A DNA stretch of 58,000 bases from an uncultured Erysipelotrichaceae bacterium (GTDB lineage: Bacteria > Bacillota_I > Bacilli_A > Erysipelotrichales > Erysipelotrichaceae), in contig CACWLH010000005.1 in NCBI GenBank assembly GCA_902761625.1, forward strand, positions 1 through 58,000, in the 5' to 3' direction. Position 1 is the stretch's first letter. Each line of letters starts with the position of its first letter. Of this stretch, positions 49,608 to 58,000 are shown one piece after another. The position numbers and the translations under genes are program-made. The notes below the pieces were generated by a model. That model made no database searches and was not told the DNA's origin. It saw only the letters and a list, made by a program, of their open reading frames with translations.

Positions 49608-50818
49608 AACTGCTGATTGTCAGCCAGCATTTTTATCCGGAAAACTTCCGGATCAATGATATTGCCTTTTCTCTGGCGAAAAGGGGACATGATGTGACGG
49701 TACTGACCGGACTGCCCAACTATCCCAAAGGGAAAGTCTTTCCCGAATACCGGCACGGACAGAACCGCCATCAGAATGTGGAAGGCGTGAAGATTGAGCG
49801 CTGCTCACTGGTGGGCAGAGGCACAAGTCTTCTGACATTCGGCATCAATTACGCATGGTTTGCGATTTCCGCAACCCTCAAGGCAAGAAGTCTCAAAGAG
49901 AAATTCGATGCGGTATACAGCTATCAGACTTCACCGGTTTCGATGAGCAGACCGGCCATCGCCGCCGCGAAGAAACAGCACATCCCGCTGATTCTCAACT
50001 GTCTGGATCAGTGGCCGATCAGTGTCACGGCCGGACCAATCAATGAAAAGTCACTGTTTTATAAAATCCTTTATCGATACAGTGTCAATACGTACAATAA
50101 AGCGGATCTGATCACCATCACCTCCAAGTCATTCAAAAACTACTTTGAAAAGACTCTGAAGCTGCCGGCGGAAAAGTACGGACTGGTTTATTGGCCGCAG
50201 TATGCCGAAGACACATACGGCGCAAGCACGCATGAAAAAAACGGTGTATATGATGTTCTGTATGCCGGCAATGTCGGCCCGGCAACCGATGTCGAAGTGA
50301 TTGTGAAAGCCGCCGTCAGGCTGAAGGATCATGATAAGATCCATTTCCATATTGTCGGCGACGGTCTGAATCTGCCCGCCTGCAAGGAGATCGCGGAAAA
50401 AGCCGGATTGCGGAATATCACCTTCCACGGATCGCATCCGGTCAGTGAGATGGTGAAATATTATTCCCTGGCGGATGCCTTCCTGATCACCATGAAGGAT
50501 AACCAGGTTGTCAATTACACGCTTCCCGCGAAGATGCAGTCATATATGCTGGCAGGCAAACCCGTGATCGGCGCGGTCAACGGGGAAACCCAGAGAGTTA
50601 TCCGGGAGTGCGGCTGCGGATATTGCGCGGATGCGGGCGATGATGAAAAACTCGCCGAATATATCCTCACGGCATCTGAGGATGAATATGATGAAAAGAA
50701 AATGGGCGAAAAGGCAAAGGCCTATTATCAGGCTCATTTTGATAAAGAAAAGCTTCTGGACCAGCTTGAGGAAATGTTCGCTGAACTGATCCGGAAGAAG
50801 AAGGGGGAAAAGGCATGA
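49604..50818 (+). CDS. Glycosyltransferase family 4 (WbuB-like)
   Basis: The 404-residue protein has an N-lobe with MKLLIVSQHFYPENFRINDIAF and VTVLTGLPNYPKGKVFPEYR, the pattern of WbuB/FnlB-linked GT4 enzymes that add FucNAc-type sugars. The C-lobe has VLYAGNVGPATDVEVIV, HIVGDGLNLPAC and MQSYMLAGKPVIGAVNGE. Its start overlaps the upstream GT, and its stop overlaps capF (ATGA). Being next to the UDP-FucNAc genes supports an L-FucNAc transferase role, which is inferred. Confidence 0.89.
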   Translation: MKLLIVSQHFYPENFRINDIAFSLAKRGHDVTVLTGLPNYPKGKVFPEYRHGQNRHQNVEGVKIERCSLVGRGTSLLTFGINYAWFAISATLKARSLKEKFDAVYSYQTSPVSMSRPAIAAAKKQHIPLILNCLDQWPISVTAGPINEKSLFYKILYRYSVNTYNKADLITITSKSFKNYFEKTLKLPAEKYGLVYWPQYAEDTYGASTHEKNGVYDVLYAGNVGPATDVEVIVKAAVRLKDHDKIHFHIVGDGLNLPACKEIAEKAGLRNITFHGSHPVSEMVKYYSLADAFLITMKDNQVVNYTLPAKMQSYMLAGKPVIGAVNGETQRVIRECGCGYCADAGDDEKLAEYILTASEDEYDEKKMGEKAKAYYQAHFDKEKLLDQLEEMFAELIRKKKGEKA

Positions 50819-52050
50819 ACATACTTGTAACCGGAGCCAAAGGCTTCGTGGGAAAGAATCTTGTGGAGAATCTGAAAAACATCAGAGACGGCAAAAACAG
50901 AACAAGACCTGAAATTCATATCGATGAAATCTATGAATATGATCTGGACAATACGCAGGAGGATCTGGAACAGTTCTGTCAGAAATGTGACTTTGTATTC
51001 AATCTTGCCGGAGTCAACCGTCCTGAGAATCCCGAAGATTTCAAGAAAGGAAATTTCGGATTTGCGTCCACATTGCTTGAAACATTGAAGAAATACAAAA
51101 ACAAATCACCGGTCATGCTGAGCTCTTCCATCCAGGCAACCCTGGCAGGCCGCTTCGGCACAAGTGAATACGGCCTGTCCAAAAGAGATGGAGAAGAATT
51201 GTTCTTCAGATATTCAGAAGAAACAGGAATTCCTGTATATGTATACAGATTCCCCAATCTTGTCGGCAAATGGGTCAGACCAAACTATAACAGTGCGGTG
51301 GGCACCTTCTGCAACAATATCGCCAATGACCTTCCGATTACGGTGAATGATTCCAGTGTGGAACTGGAAATGCTGTTTGTGGAAGATCTGATTGAAGAGA
51401 TGTATGACGCCATCGAAGGCCATCCGCACCGTGCGGATTATCCCGGCATCGAAGCAGTCGTGGACGGAATTGAATATGACGGCATGACACCCAAGCCCAC
51501 GGCAATGGGAAGATACTGCTATGCGCCAATCACCCATAAAGCGACATTGGGAAGAATTGTGGATCTGCTTCATACATTCCATGATCAGCCGGAAAATCTG
51601 ATCATGCCGAGAATTCCAGACGGATCATTTGAAAAGAAACTCTATTCGATGTATCTTTCCTATCTGCCCAAGGAAAAGACCATCTTTGATCTGAAGATGA
51701 ACTGCGATGACAGAGGCTCCTTCACAGAGTTATTGAAAACAGCTGATCACGGCCAGTTCTCGGTCAATATCTCCAAGCCGGGCATCACCAAAGGCCAGCA
51801 TTGGCATAATTCCAAATGGGAATTCTTCATCGTCGTATCCGGTCATGGTCTGATCCAGGAAAGAAAGATCGGAACTGATGAAATCATCGAATTCGAAGTC
51901 AGCGGAGAGAAGATCCAGGCGGTGCATATGCTGCCAGGATATACCCATAACATCATCAATCTTTCTGATACGGAAAATCTTGTGACTCTGATGTGGGCCA
52001 ATGAGATCTTCGATCCGTCTCATCCGGATACATTCTTTGAAAAGGTGTGA
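50815..52050 (+). CDS. capF: Bifunctional SDR-cupin enzyme of UDP-L-FucNAc synthesis (CapF/FnlB type)
   Basis: CapF acts after CapE, using its cupin for a C3-epimerisation and its SDR domain for NADPH reduction to UDP-N-acetyl-L-talosamine. The 411-residue protein has the two expected domains: SDR (about 1-270, MNILVTGAKGFVGKNLVENL, FNLAGVNRPENPEDF, YGLSKRDGEE) and a C-terminal cupin (about 285-405, GITKGQHWHNSKWEFFIVVSG, with metal-binding His residues). It sits between a GT4 gene and a small acetyltransferase gene; capG and capE follow. Confidence 0.9.
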   Translation: MNILVTGAKGFVGKNLVENLKNIRDGKNRTRPEIHIDEIYEYDLDNTQEDLEQFCQKCDFVFNLAGVNRPENPEDFKKGNFGFASTLLETLKKYKNKSPVMLSSSIQATLAGRFGTSEYGLSKRDGEELFFRYSEETGIPVYVYRFPNLVGKWVRPNYNSAVGTFCNNIANDLPITVNDSSVELEMLFVEDLIEEMYDAIEGHPHRADYPGIEAVVDGIEYDGMTPKPTAMGRYCYAPITHKATLGRIVDLLHTFHDQPENLIMPRIPDGSFEKKLYSMYLSYLPKEKTIFDLKMNCDDRGSFTELLKTADHGQFSVNISKPGITKGQHWHNSKWEFFIVVSGHGLIQERKIGTDEIIEFEVSGEKIQAVHMLPGYTHNIINLSDTENLVTLMWANEIFDPSHPDTFFEKV

Positions 52051-52052
52051 TC

Positions 52053-52547
52053 ATGAGACTGGTCATCCTTGGCGCGGGAGGATACGGACGCACGATTGAG
52101 GATATTGCCGGACAGTCAGGCAGATATGAAGAGATCATCTTTCTGGATGATCATAATGAAGAGGCGGCCGGCGTCTGTGACACATATCCGGAATATATCG
52201 ATGACAATACGGAACTGTATCCCGCCTTCGGAAACAACGAAAGCAGAAGTGAGTGGATCGGAAAACTGAAAGCACACGGGGCAAAGATCTGCTCGCTGAT
52301 CCATCCCAGTGCCTATGTGTCCCCGTCCGCAAAAATCGGCACAGGCACAATCGTGCTGCCCCATGCGTCCATCGGCACCAATGTCACCGTGGGCGAAGGC
52401 TGCATCATCAATATGAACGCGGTCGTGGATCACGACTGTCTGCTTGAGGATGGCGTGCATATCTGTCTTGGCGCCATTGTCAAAGCGGGAATCATCATCA
52501 AAAACAATGTCAAAGTGGAAGCGGGAGAGGTCATCAGAAAGATCTGA
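52053..52547 (+). CDS. PglD/NeuD-like sugar O- or N-acetyltransferase, short form
   Basis: An N-terminal Rossmann part (about 1-75, MRLVILGAGGYGRTIEDIAG) is followed by left-handed beta-helix hexapeptide repeats (about 85-160). These hold IHPSAYVSPSAKIGTGTIVLPHASIG and the catalytic-type His of VVDHDCLLEDGVH. The protein is only 164 residues, about 40 short of PglD/NeuD: it ends at VKVEAGEVIRKI and lacks the usual C-terminal GVPAK cap. It is likely still a folded trimer. Given the aminotransferase in the other arm, acetylation of a 4-amino sugar is possible. AAAGGTG is five bases before the ATG at 52053. Confidence 0.82.
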   Translation: MRLVILGAGGYGRTIEDIAGQSGRYEEIIFLDDHNEEAAGVCDTYPEYIDDNTELYPAFGNNESRSEWIGKLKAHGAKICSLIHPSAYVSPSAKIGTGTIVLPHASIGTNVTVGEGCIINMNAVVDHDCLLEDGVHICLGAIVKAGIIIKNNVKVEAGEVIRKI

Positions 52548-52565
52548 TCCGCATTGGAGGAATCA

Positions 52566-53729
52566 ATGAGTGTTTCATTTCAGAATAACGGAAAGCTTAA
52601 GCTTCTGATCATCGTCGGCACCAGACCGGAAATCATCCGTCTGGCCGAAGTGATCAAAAAGTGCAGAAAATATTTCGATACCATTCTTGCCCATACCGGA
52701 CAGAACTATGACTATAACCTGAACGGTGTCTTCTTCAAGGATCTCGAACTCGGCGATCCGGAAGTCTATATGGATGCGGTCGGCAAGGATCTTGGCGAAA
52801 CGATGGGCAATATCATCGCGAAAAGCTATGAGCTGATGGTGGAAATCAGACCGGATGCGGTGCTGGTGCTCGGCGATACCAATTCGTGTCTGTCTGTGAT
52901 CGGCGCAAAGCGTCTGCATATCCCGATTTTCCACATGGAAGCCGGAAACAGATGCAAGGATGAGTGTCTTCCCGAAGAGACCAACAGACGCATTGTGGAT
53001 ATCATTTCCGATGTCAATCTCGCTTACTCGGAACATGCGAGAAGATATCTTGCGGACTGCGGTCTGCCCAAGGAAAGAACCTATGTCACAGGTTCCCCGA
53101 TGGCCGAGGTTCTCCATGCCAACCTTGCCAAAATCGAAGCTTCCGATATTCATGAAAGACTCGGTCTTGAAAAGGGAAAATACATTCTTCTTTCCGCTCA
53201 CCGCGAAGAAAATATCGATACGGAAAAGAATTTCACATCTCTGTTTACAGCGATTAATAAGATGGCTGAAAAATATGACATGCCGATTCTGTATTCCTGC
53301 CATCCAAGATCAAGAAAAAGACTGGAATCATCCGGTTTCAGACTTGATCCGAGAGTCATCCAGCATGAGCCGCTCGGCTTCCATGACTATAACTGCCTGC
53401 AGATGAATGCGTTTGCGGTTGTTTCAGACAGCGGAACCCTTCCCGAGGAAAGCAGTTTCTTCACATCCGTCGGCCATCCGTTCCCGGCGGTGTGCATCCG
53501 CACCAGCACGGAAAGACCGGAAGCGCTGGACAAGGCCTGCTTCATCCTGGCCGGCATTGATGAGAATTCTCTGCTTCAGGCCGTGGATACAGCCGTGACC
53601 ATGAATGCCGAAGGGGATTATGGAATTCCCGTTCCGGACTATATCGAGGAGAATGTTTCCACCAAGGTTGTCAAAATCATCCAGAGCTATACAGGCGTCG
53701 TCAATAAGATGGTTTGGCGGAAATACTGA
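52566..53729 (+). CDS. capG: UDP-GlcNAc 2-epimerase family enzyme (CapG/FnlC, UDP-FucNAc forming)
   Basis: This non-hydrolysing 2-epimerase of 387 residues has LLIIVGTRPEIIRLAEVIKK at the start, HTGQNYDYNLN, LGDTNSCLSV, HMEAGNRCKDE and SDSGTLPEESSFF. Its grouping with capE and capF identifies it as CapG, which turns UDP-N-acetyl-L-talosamine into UDP-N-acetyl-L-fucosamine; WecB-type UDP-ManNAc synthesis is less likely. GGAGG precedes the ATG at 52566. A 45-base gap with GCAGGAGG follows before capE. Confidence 0.9.
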   Translation: MSVSFQNNGKLKLLIIVGTRPEIIRLAEVIKKCRKYFDTILAHTGQNYDYNLNGVFFKDLELGDPEVYMDAVGKDLGETMGNIIAKSYELMVEIRPDAVLVLGDTNSCLSVIGAKRLHIPIFHMEAGNRCKDECLPEETNRRIVDIISDVNLAYSEHARRYLADCGLPKERTYVTGSPMAEVLHANLAKIEASDIHERLGLEKGKYILLSAHREENIDTEKNFTSLFTAINKMAEKYDMPILYSCHPRSRKRLESSGFRLDPRVIQHEPLGFHDYNCLQMNAFAVVSDSGTLPEESSFFTSVGHPFPAVCIRTSTERPEALDKACFILAGIDENSLLQAVDTAVTMNAEGDYGIPVPDYIEENVSTKVVKIIQSYTGVVNKMVWRKY

Positions 53730-53774
53730 TTTGAAGTATCATATACGTTGTGATTTATAACAGCAGGAGGAAAT

Positions 53775-54812
53775 ATGTCAGCTTTTTCAGGTGCGACTTT
53801 GATGATCACCGGCGGAACGGGATCATTCGGCAATACAGTATTGAAACATTTTCTGACCACGGACATCGGTCAGATCAGAATTTTCTCAAGAGATGAGAAG
53901 AAACAGGATGATATGCGTCATGAACTGCAGGCGCAGTATCCGGAATACGCCTCAAAGGTGAAATTCTATATCGGCGATGTGCGCAATATCCAGTCGCTGC
54001 GCGATGCGATGCCGGGTGTGGATTATATTTTCCATGCGGCAGCTCTGAAACAGGTTCCGTCATGTGAATTCTTCCCGATGGAAGCGGTCAGAACAAATGT
54101 CGAAGGCACGGACAATATGCTTCATGCGGCAATCGACGCAGGCGTCAAGAGAGTGGTATGTCTTTCCACCGACAAGGCGGCATATCCGATCAACGCGATG
54201 GGCATTTCCAAAGCGATGATGGAACATGTGATCTATGCCAATGCCAGAGTGGCAGCGGAAAGAGGCGGAACGGTGATCTGCTGCACAAGATACGGAAACG
54301 TCATGTGCTCAAGAGGCAGCGTGATTCCGCTGTTCATTGATCAGATCAGAGCCGGCAAGCCGATCACCATCACCGATCCGGAAATGACCAGATTCCTGAT
54401 GAATCTGGATGAGGCGGTTGATCTGGTGAAGTTCGCCTTTGAACATGCCAACCCCGGCGATCTGTTCATCCAGAAAGCCGATGCCAGCACCATCGGCACA
54501 CTGGCCAAGGCGGTTCAGCAGCTCTTCGGCGATACCGGCACCAACATCATCGGCACCAGACATGGCGAAAAACTCTATGAGACATTGATGACCAGAGAGG
54601 AAAGACTCCGTTCGGAAGATATGGGCGGCTATTTCAGAGTGGCCGCGGACAACCGCGATCTGAACTATGACAAGTTTGTTGTCAAGGGTCAGGTCCATAC
54701 CCAGGCGGAGGATTCCTATACCAGCCATAACACCACTCTGCTCGATGTGGAAGGCACGGTGAAAAAGCTTCTGACCACTGATTATGTGCAGGAGATGCTG
54801 AACAGAAAATAA
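53775..54812 (+). CDS. capE: UDP-GlcNAc 4,6-dehydratase/5-epimerase (CapE/FnlA type)
   Basis: CapE starts UDP-L-FucNAc synthesis by dehydrating UDP-GlcNAc with inversion at C5. The 345-residue short-chain enzyme has GGTGSFGNTVLKHFL, FSRDEKKQDDMRHEL and HAAALKQVPSCEF. STDKAAYPINAMGISKAMME carries a Met in place of the usual catalytic Tyr (MxxxK), a known CapE feature. It ends with the family C-terminal YFRVAADNRDLNYDK. GCAGGAGG precedes the ATG. With capF and capG upstream the full three-enzyme set is present. Confidence 0.92.
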   Translation: MSAFSGATLMITGGTGSFGNTVLKHFLTTDIGQIRIFSRDEKKQDDMRHELQAQYPEYASKVKFYIGDVRNIQSLRDAMPGVDYIFHAAALKQVPSCEFFPMEAVRTNVEGTDNMLHAAIDAGVKRVVCLSTDKAAYPINAMGISKAMMEHVIYANARVAAERGGTVICCTRYGNVMCSRGSVIPLFIDQIRAGKPITITDPEMTRFLMNLDEAVDLVKFAFEHANPGDLFIQKADASTIGTLAKAVQQLFGDTGTNIIGTRHGEKLYETLMTREERLRSEDMGGYFRVAADNRDLNYDKFVVKGQVHTQAEDSYTSHNTTLLDVEGTVKKLLTTDYVQEMLNRK

Positions 54813-54830
54813 GCAGAAGGGAGGACAGAT

Positions 54831-55187
54831 ATGGGACCTCATCTGAAAATAGTATTGCTTTTGTGTCTTCTGGCCGTTTTCATCTTTGTGGTCAGACAGA
54901 TCAAAAACAAAAAACTTGTGCTTCAATATACACTTTCCTGGCTCTTCCTGATTTTCGGACTGGCCATTGTGATTCTTGTGCCGCAGGTTCTCGATATCAT
55001 TTCACGGATCATCGGAATCGCGGTTCCGGTCAATACAATCTTTTTCCTGGGCTTCGTGTTCGCACTGGTCATTCTGTATAACATGACGGGAGCGATCTCA
55101 AAGATGTCGGTGGAAATCACAAGACTGACCCAGGAACTGGCAATCCTTGAGAAAAAGATCGAAGAAGAAGGAAAAACGGAAAGCTGA
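54831..55187 (+). CDS. DUF2304 small membrane protein
   Basis: The 118-residue protein has three membrane spans (about 5-21, 34-52, 64-82) and a C-terminal coiled-coil tail (ISKMSVEITRLTQELAILEKKIEEE). DUF2304 proteins sit next to dolichyl-phosphate-mannose-synthase-like GT2 enzymes and may hold them at the membrane. Here such a GT2 follows after the flippase gene. GGGAGG precedes the ATG. It is one base away from the flippase gene, so it is cotranscribed. Confidence 0.86.
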   Translation: MGPHLKIVLLLCLLAVFIFVVRQIKNKKLVLQYTLSWLFLIFGLAIVILVPQVLDIISRIIGIAVPVNTIFFLGFVFALVILYNMTGAISKMSVEITRLTQELAILEKKIEEEGKTES

Positions 55188-55188
55188 A

Positions 55189-56670
55189 ATGGGAAAAGGA
55201 ATCGCCGCTAAATCAAATGCCAGAACGGCAGGCAACGCCGTATTTGCAATGATTTCGCAGATGATCATCACCCTGACGCCATTGATCACAACCCTGTTTG
55301 TGTCAAGAGAGCTCGGGGCTGAGAATCTCGGCATCTTTGTGCATACGCTTGTCATGGTGCAGTATTTCCAGATGCTTGCCAATCTCGGAATTGTCAACTA
55401 CGGTGCCAGAATACTTGCCGAAGATGCGGATGACACGAAGAAAGTGTCTTTGCATTTCTGGGAGATCTTCGGAATGCAGATACTGACCACCGCTGTTTTC
55501 TTTGCGGCTTACCTGATCTATATACTGATTCTTCCGCCAAGTGGAAAAATGATGGCACTGGTGCAGATTCTCTGGCTGGTCGGCTCATTTGTGGATCTGA
55601 ACTGGTTCTTCTACGGAATTGAGGAAGTGAAGATCACCGCCATCCGCGATCTGTTCACAAAACTGCTGACAATCGCCGGAATTCTATTGCTGGTCAGAAA
55701 AGGCCACAATCCGCTGATTGTGTATACGCTGATCATGGGCGGCACCAATCTGATCGGACTGGTGATCATGCTGCCGCTGATCAAACGCTATGTTTACTGG
55801 GTCAGACCTTCCCTCAAAGGCATCCTTGCTCATCTGAAACCGAATCTGATTCTGTTCATTCCGCTTCTGGCAACCAGTGTGTTCCACAGCATGGACAAAA
55901 CTATGCTGGGATATATGACTTCCTATGAGGAGCTTGGCTATTACTACAATGCGGACAAGATTATCAATGTTCCGCTGTCCATCACCAATACACTGGCCAC
56001 GGTGTTTCTGCCCCGTGCAACCATTCTTCTGCAATCGCCGGATACACGCCATGAGGCAAGAGATTATCTGAAAAAATCCTTTGAACTGATGATTCTGCTC
56101 TCATGCGCCATGGCATTTGGAATCGCGGGATGCGCAAAGGACTTTGTGCCGGTCTTCTTCGGAAGCGGATTTGAATCATGCACGACATTGATTTATCTGT
56201 TTGTGCCGGTGCTGATCATCAAATCCATATCGACCTTTTTCCGGATGGAATATCTTGTGCCGACCTATCGTGAAAAGCTGTATATCACTGCAACCTTTGC
56301 CGGAGCCGCTGTCAATCTGATTTTCAACGCCTTTCTGATTCCCCGCTATGGGGCAGCCGGCGCGGTGGCAGGCACATTCCTGGCGGAACTGACGGTCATG
56401 CTTGTGCAGATGAAAGGCGTGGACCGCAATGTGCCGATGAAGGATATGAGTGTCGCAATGCTTTCCTATCTGGTCATGAGCGTGCTCATGTTCGGCTTCA
56501 TGAAAGTGATCGGATATATCCGTGCATCAGCGCTGATCATGGTGGTGATTGAAATCATGGGCGGAGCCGCATTTTATGTGGTGCTGTGTCTGCTTTATTG
56601 GAAATATGTATCCCGCAACAATGAAATTCTTGAGCTTCTGACCGGAATGCTGAGAAGGAAAAACGCTTAG
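55189..56670 (+). CDS. wzx: Lipid-linked oligosaccharide flippase (Wzx, MATE/MOP superfamily)
   Basis: It flips the undecaprenyl-linked repeat unit across the membrane. The 493-residue protein has 12-14 membrane spans, starting KSNARTAGNAVFAMISQMI and FVSRELGAENLGIFVHT, the typical first two helices of Wzx proteins. LDNWFFYGIEE-like sequence and the C-terminal QMKGVDRNVPMKDM region are also present. I use the ATG at 55189; codons before it would overlap the DUF2304 gene. No wzy polymerase is in the window. Confidence 0.9.
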   Translation: MGKGIAAKSNARTAGNAVFAMISQMIITLTPLITTLFVSRELGAENLGIFVHTLVMVQYFQMLANLGIVNYGARILAEDADDTKKVSLHFWEIFGMQILTTAVFFAAYLIYILILPPSGKMMALVQILWLVGSFVDLNWFFYGIEEVKITAIRDLFTKLLTIAGILLLVRKGHNPLIVYTLIMGGTNLIGLVIMLPLIKRYVYWVRPSLKGILAHLKPNLILFIPLLATSVFHSMDKTMLGYMTSYEELGYYYNADKIINVPLSITNTLATVFLPRATILLQSPDTRHEARDYLKKSFELMILLSCAMAFGIAGCAKDFVPVFFGSGFESCTTLIYLFVPVLIIKSISTFFRMEYLVPTYREKLYITATFAGAAVNLIFNAFLIPRYGAAGAVAGTFLAELTVMLVQMKGVDRNVPMKDMSVAMLSYLVMSVLMFGFMKVIGYIRASALIMVVIEIMGGAAFYVVLCLLYWKYVSRNNEILELLTGMLRRKNA

Positions 56671-56705
56671 AATCCCGGTAAGCGACAGAGAAATGGATGG
56701 AATTT

Positions 56706-57398
56706 ATGAAAAAAGGACTGATTATTATACCGGCGTACAACGAGAGCGCCAATATCGAAAATACAGTCGCGGATATTCAGAAAAACGCGCCGGATTTTGA
56801 TTATGTCATTATCAATGACTGCTCAAAGGACAACACCCTGCAGATTCTCAAAGACCGCGGATTCAATCATATCGCCCTGCCGGTCAATCTCGGCATCGGC
56901 GGTGCGGTGCAGACCGGATATATCTATGCGGCTGAGCATGGTTACGAGACGGCGGTTCAGGTGGATGGCGACGGCCAGCATGATGTCAGCTATCTCAATG
57001 CGATGTATGATGCCATGAAGGAAAAAAATGCCGATATGATCATCGGTTCCCGCTTTATTGAAAAGGAAGGATTCCAGTCCAGTTTCATGCGCAGAGTCGG
57101 CATCACCTATTTCACAAAGATGATCAAAATGCTGACAGGGGTCACGGTCACCGACCCGACCTCCGGATTCAGACTGGCAGGCCGCAATGTCATCGAAATG
57201 TTCGCGAAGGATTATCCGCGTGATTATCCGGAACCCGAAAGTGTCGTTTCGGTATTGCGCAGCGGCAAAACCGTCACGGAATATCCGGTGAAAATGAGAG
57301 CCCGCCAGGGCGGTGAATCTTCCATCACCATGGGGAAGTCAGTCTACTACATGATCAAGGTCAGCATTGCCTGCCTGATCGCCAACATGCGTCACTGA
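56706..57398 (+). CDS. Family 2 glycosyltransferase, DPM1/polyprenyl-phosphate type
   Basis: This 230-residue GT-A enzyme has LIIIPAYNESANIENTVADI, VIINDCSKDNTL, the DxD region QVDGDGQHDV and the C-terminal MRARQGGESSIT. It lacks the membrane tail seen in some relatives, which fits a DUF2304 partner. It probably makes a polyprenyl-phosphate-sugar or adds a sugar to the repeat unit. GGATGG is five bases before ATG 56706; a second ATG at 56697 would have the site inside the gene. It follows wzx by 35 bases. Confidence 0.88.
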   Translation: MKKGLIIIPAYNESANIENTVADIQKNAPDFDYVIINDCSKDNTLQILKDRGFNHIALPVNLGIGGAVQTGYIYAAEHGYETAVQVDGDGQHDVSYLNAMYDAMKEKNADMIIGSRFIEKEGFQSSFMRRVGITYFTKMIKMLTGVTVTDPTSGFRLAGRNVIEMFAKDYPRDYPEPESVVSVLRSGKTVTEYPVKMRARQGGESSITMGKSVYYMIKVSIACLIANMRH

Positions 57399-57415
57399 AT
57401 GAATGGTATGCCGGC

Positions 57416-58000
57416 ATGGATCGGCATTTCTTTGCACATATGATGAAATACAGATTTGAAAACATCAGCGTTGAAAATGACAGAATCAGAATCAGCGGCT
57501 TCATTGCCGGTGATACCCCTGAATCTGATTTTTCGATTGCGATTGTGGATGGCCGCAACCACGATATCCCTTTTGAAATGCACCGGCTCAGACGCAACGA
57601 TGTCAGTGTGAAATATTTCAAGAAGATGTCGGTGATTGATCACGGCATATCGATTTCCTTGCCGTACACATCCGCTTTCAGCATTCTTGTGACCATTGAT
57701 TACAGGGTTCACAGAATTCATCTCAATCCGTTATTGGTCACATATCATAACGGCATGCAGAGTCTGCGCAACAATGCATTTCTGCAGGCAGTCAAAACCA
57801 GACTGAGCGGCCATAAACCCGTTGATTATCAAAGCTGGCAGGAAAAACACCGGCCTTCTGAAGAGCTTCTGCAATCGCAGAGAGATGCGCAATGGCCCGA
57901 TGACTCCCCGCTGTTTTCAATTGTGATCCCGCTGTATGCGACTCCGGAAAGATATCTGAGAGAACTGATTGAAAGCATCGAGAAACAGACCTATCAGAAA
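57416..58000 (+). CDS. Family 2 glycosyltransferase with N-terminal beta domain, cut by the window end
   Basis: An open frame runs from 57416 to the window end (195 codons) without a stop. The first 130 residues form a beta-rich accessory domain (MKYRFENISVENDRIRISG, IAIVDGRN, ISLPYTSAFSILVTIDY), as often seen before GT2 domains of rhamnosyltransferase-like enzymes. Near residue 170 the GT2 domain begins, SPLFSIVIPLYATPERYLRELIESI. No clear ribosome binding site is seen; ATGs at 57440 and 57443 are alternatives. It starts 18 bases after the upstream GT2 gene and continues the polysaccharide operon. Confidence 0.8.
   Translation, partial: MDRHFFAHMMKYRFENISVENDRIRISGFIAGDTPESDFSIAIVDGRNHDIPFEMHRLRRNDVSVKYFKKMSVIDHGISISLPYTSAFSILVTIDYRVHRIHLNPLLVTYHNGMQSLRNNAFLQAVKTRLSGHKPVDYQSWQEKHRPSEELLQSQRDAQWPDDSPLFSIVIPLYATPERYLRELIESIEKQTYQK

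Overview
The window looks like a chromosome segment of a Gram-positive-type Bacillota (Firmicutes) with mid G+C content. Strong AAAGGAG/GGAGG ribosome binding sites, a CIRCE operator, a cysteine T-box, cre-like (CcpA) sites, an MsmK-type sugar ATPase, the cysS-mrnC-rlmB-sigma gene order and choline-decoration genes all point this way. The set fits Erysipelotrichia-like gut bacteria (Erysipelothrix also carries lic genes), but that placement is inference. I see no tRNA, rRNA, CRISPR array, prophage or complete insertion sequence.

Layout. (1) 1-12.1 kb, minus strand: an alpha-galactoside use operon. It holds a binding protein, two permeases, a YesL-like protein, GH36 alpha-galactosidase, the ABC ATPase, galK, galT and a galE broken by an internal deletion; an AraC regulator is divergent. 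The operon contains an intercistronic hairpin, a 109-bp structured insert-like segment between the ATPase ribosome binding site and its start codon, and a terminator-like attenuator before galK. (2) 12.9-17.6 kb, plus: CIRCE-controlled hsp20, a hypothetical gene, queT, then a packed vanY/capA/cyclophilin cluster of exported proteins. (3) 17.7-22.8 kb, plus: mupG and a GH1 phospho-glucosidase, a small cre-controlled gene, a tyrosine phosphatase and a membrane-anchored beta-lactamase-fold protein. (4) 22.9-28.7 kb: a zinc-ribbon protein, a transmembrane XRE/RCC1/FN3 protein with a GYF_2 partner, an SDR, a YdcF-like protein and a small EF-hand-like protein. (5) 28.8-32.1 kb, plus: T-box, cysS, mrnC, rlmB and a sigma factor. 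(6) 32.1-36.3 kb, minus: a lic operon (HTH-cytidylyltransferase-choline kinase fusion, LicC, BCCT transporter). (7) 36.3-40 kb, plus: DUF1015, a glycosyltransferase and two unknown proteins. (8) 40-58 kb: a surface polysaccharide locus with two divergent arms. The minus arm has an acyltransferase, aminotransferase, initiating sugar transferase and GT4. The plus arm has rfbD, a choline-binding carboxypeptidase, licD, rfbC, two GT4s, capF, an acetyltransferase, capG, capE, DUF2304, a flippase, a GT2 and a GT cut by the window end.

How they fit. The most coherent story is a phosphocholine-decorated surface polymer. The BCCT protein imports choline. The kinase and cytidylyltransferases make CDP-choline. 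LicD can transfer phosphocholine to a polymer built from rhamnose, FucNAc and perhaps a 4-amino sugar. The choline-binding D,D-carboxypeptidase, encoded between rfbD and licD, would dock on that polymer. A paralogous carboxypeptidase elsewhere in the window is held by a membrane anchor instead.
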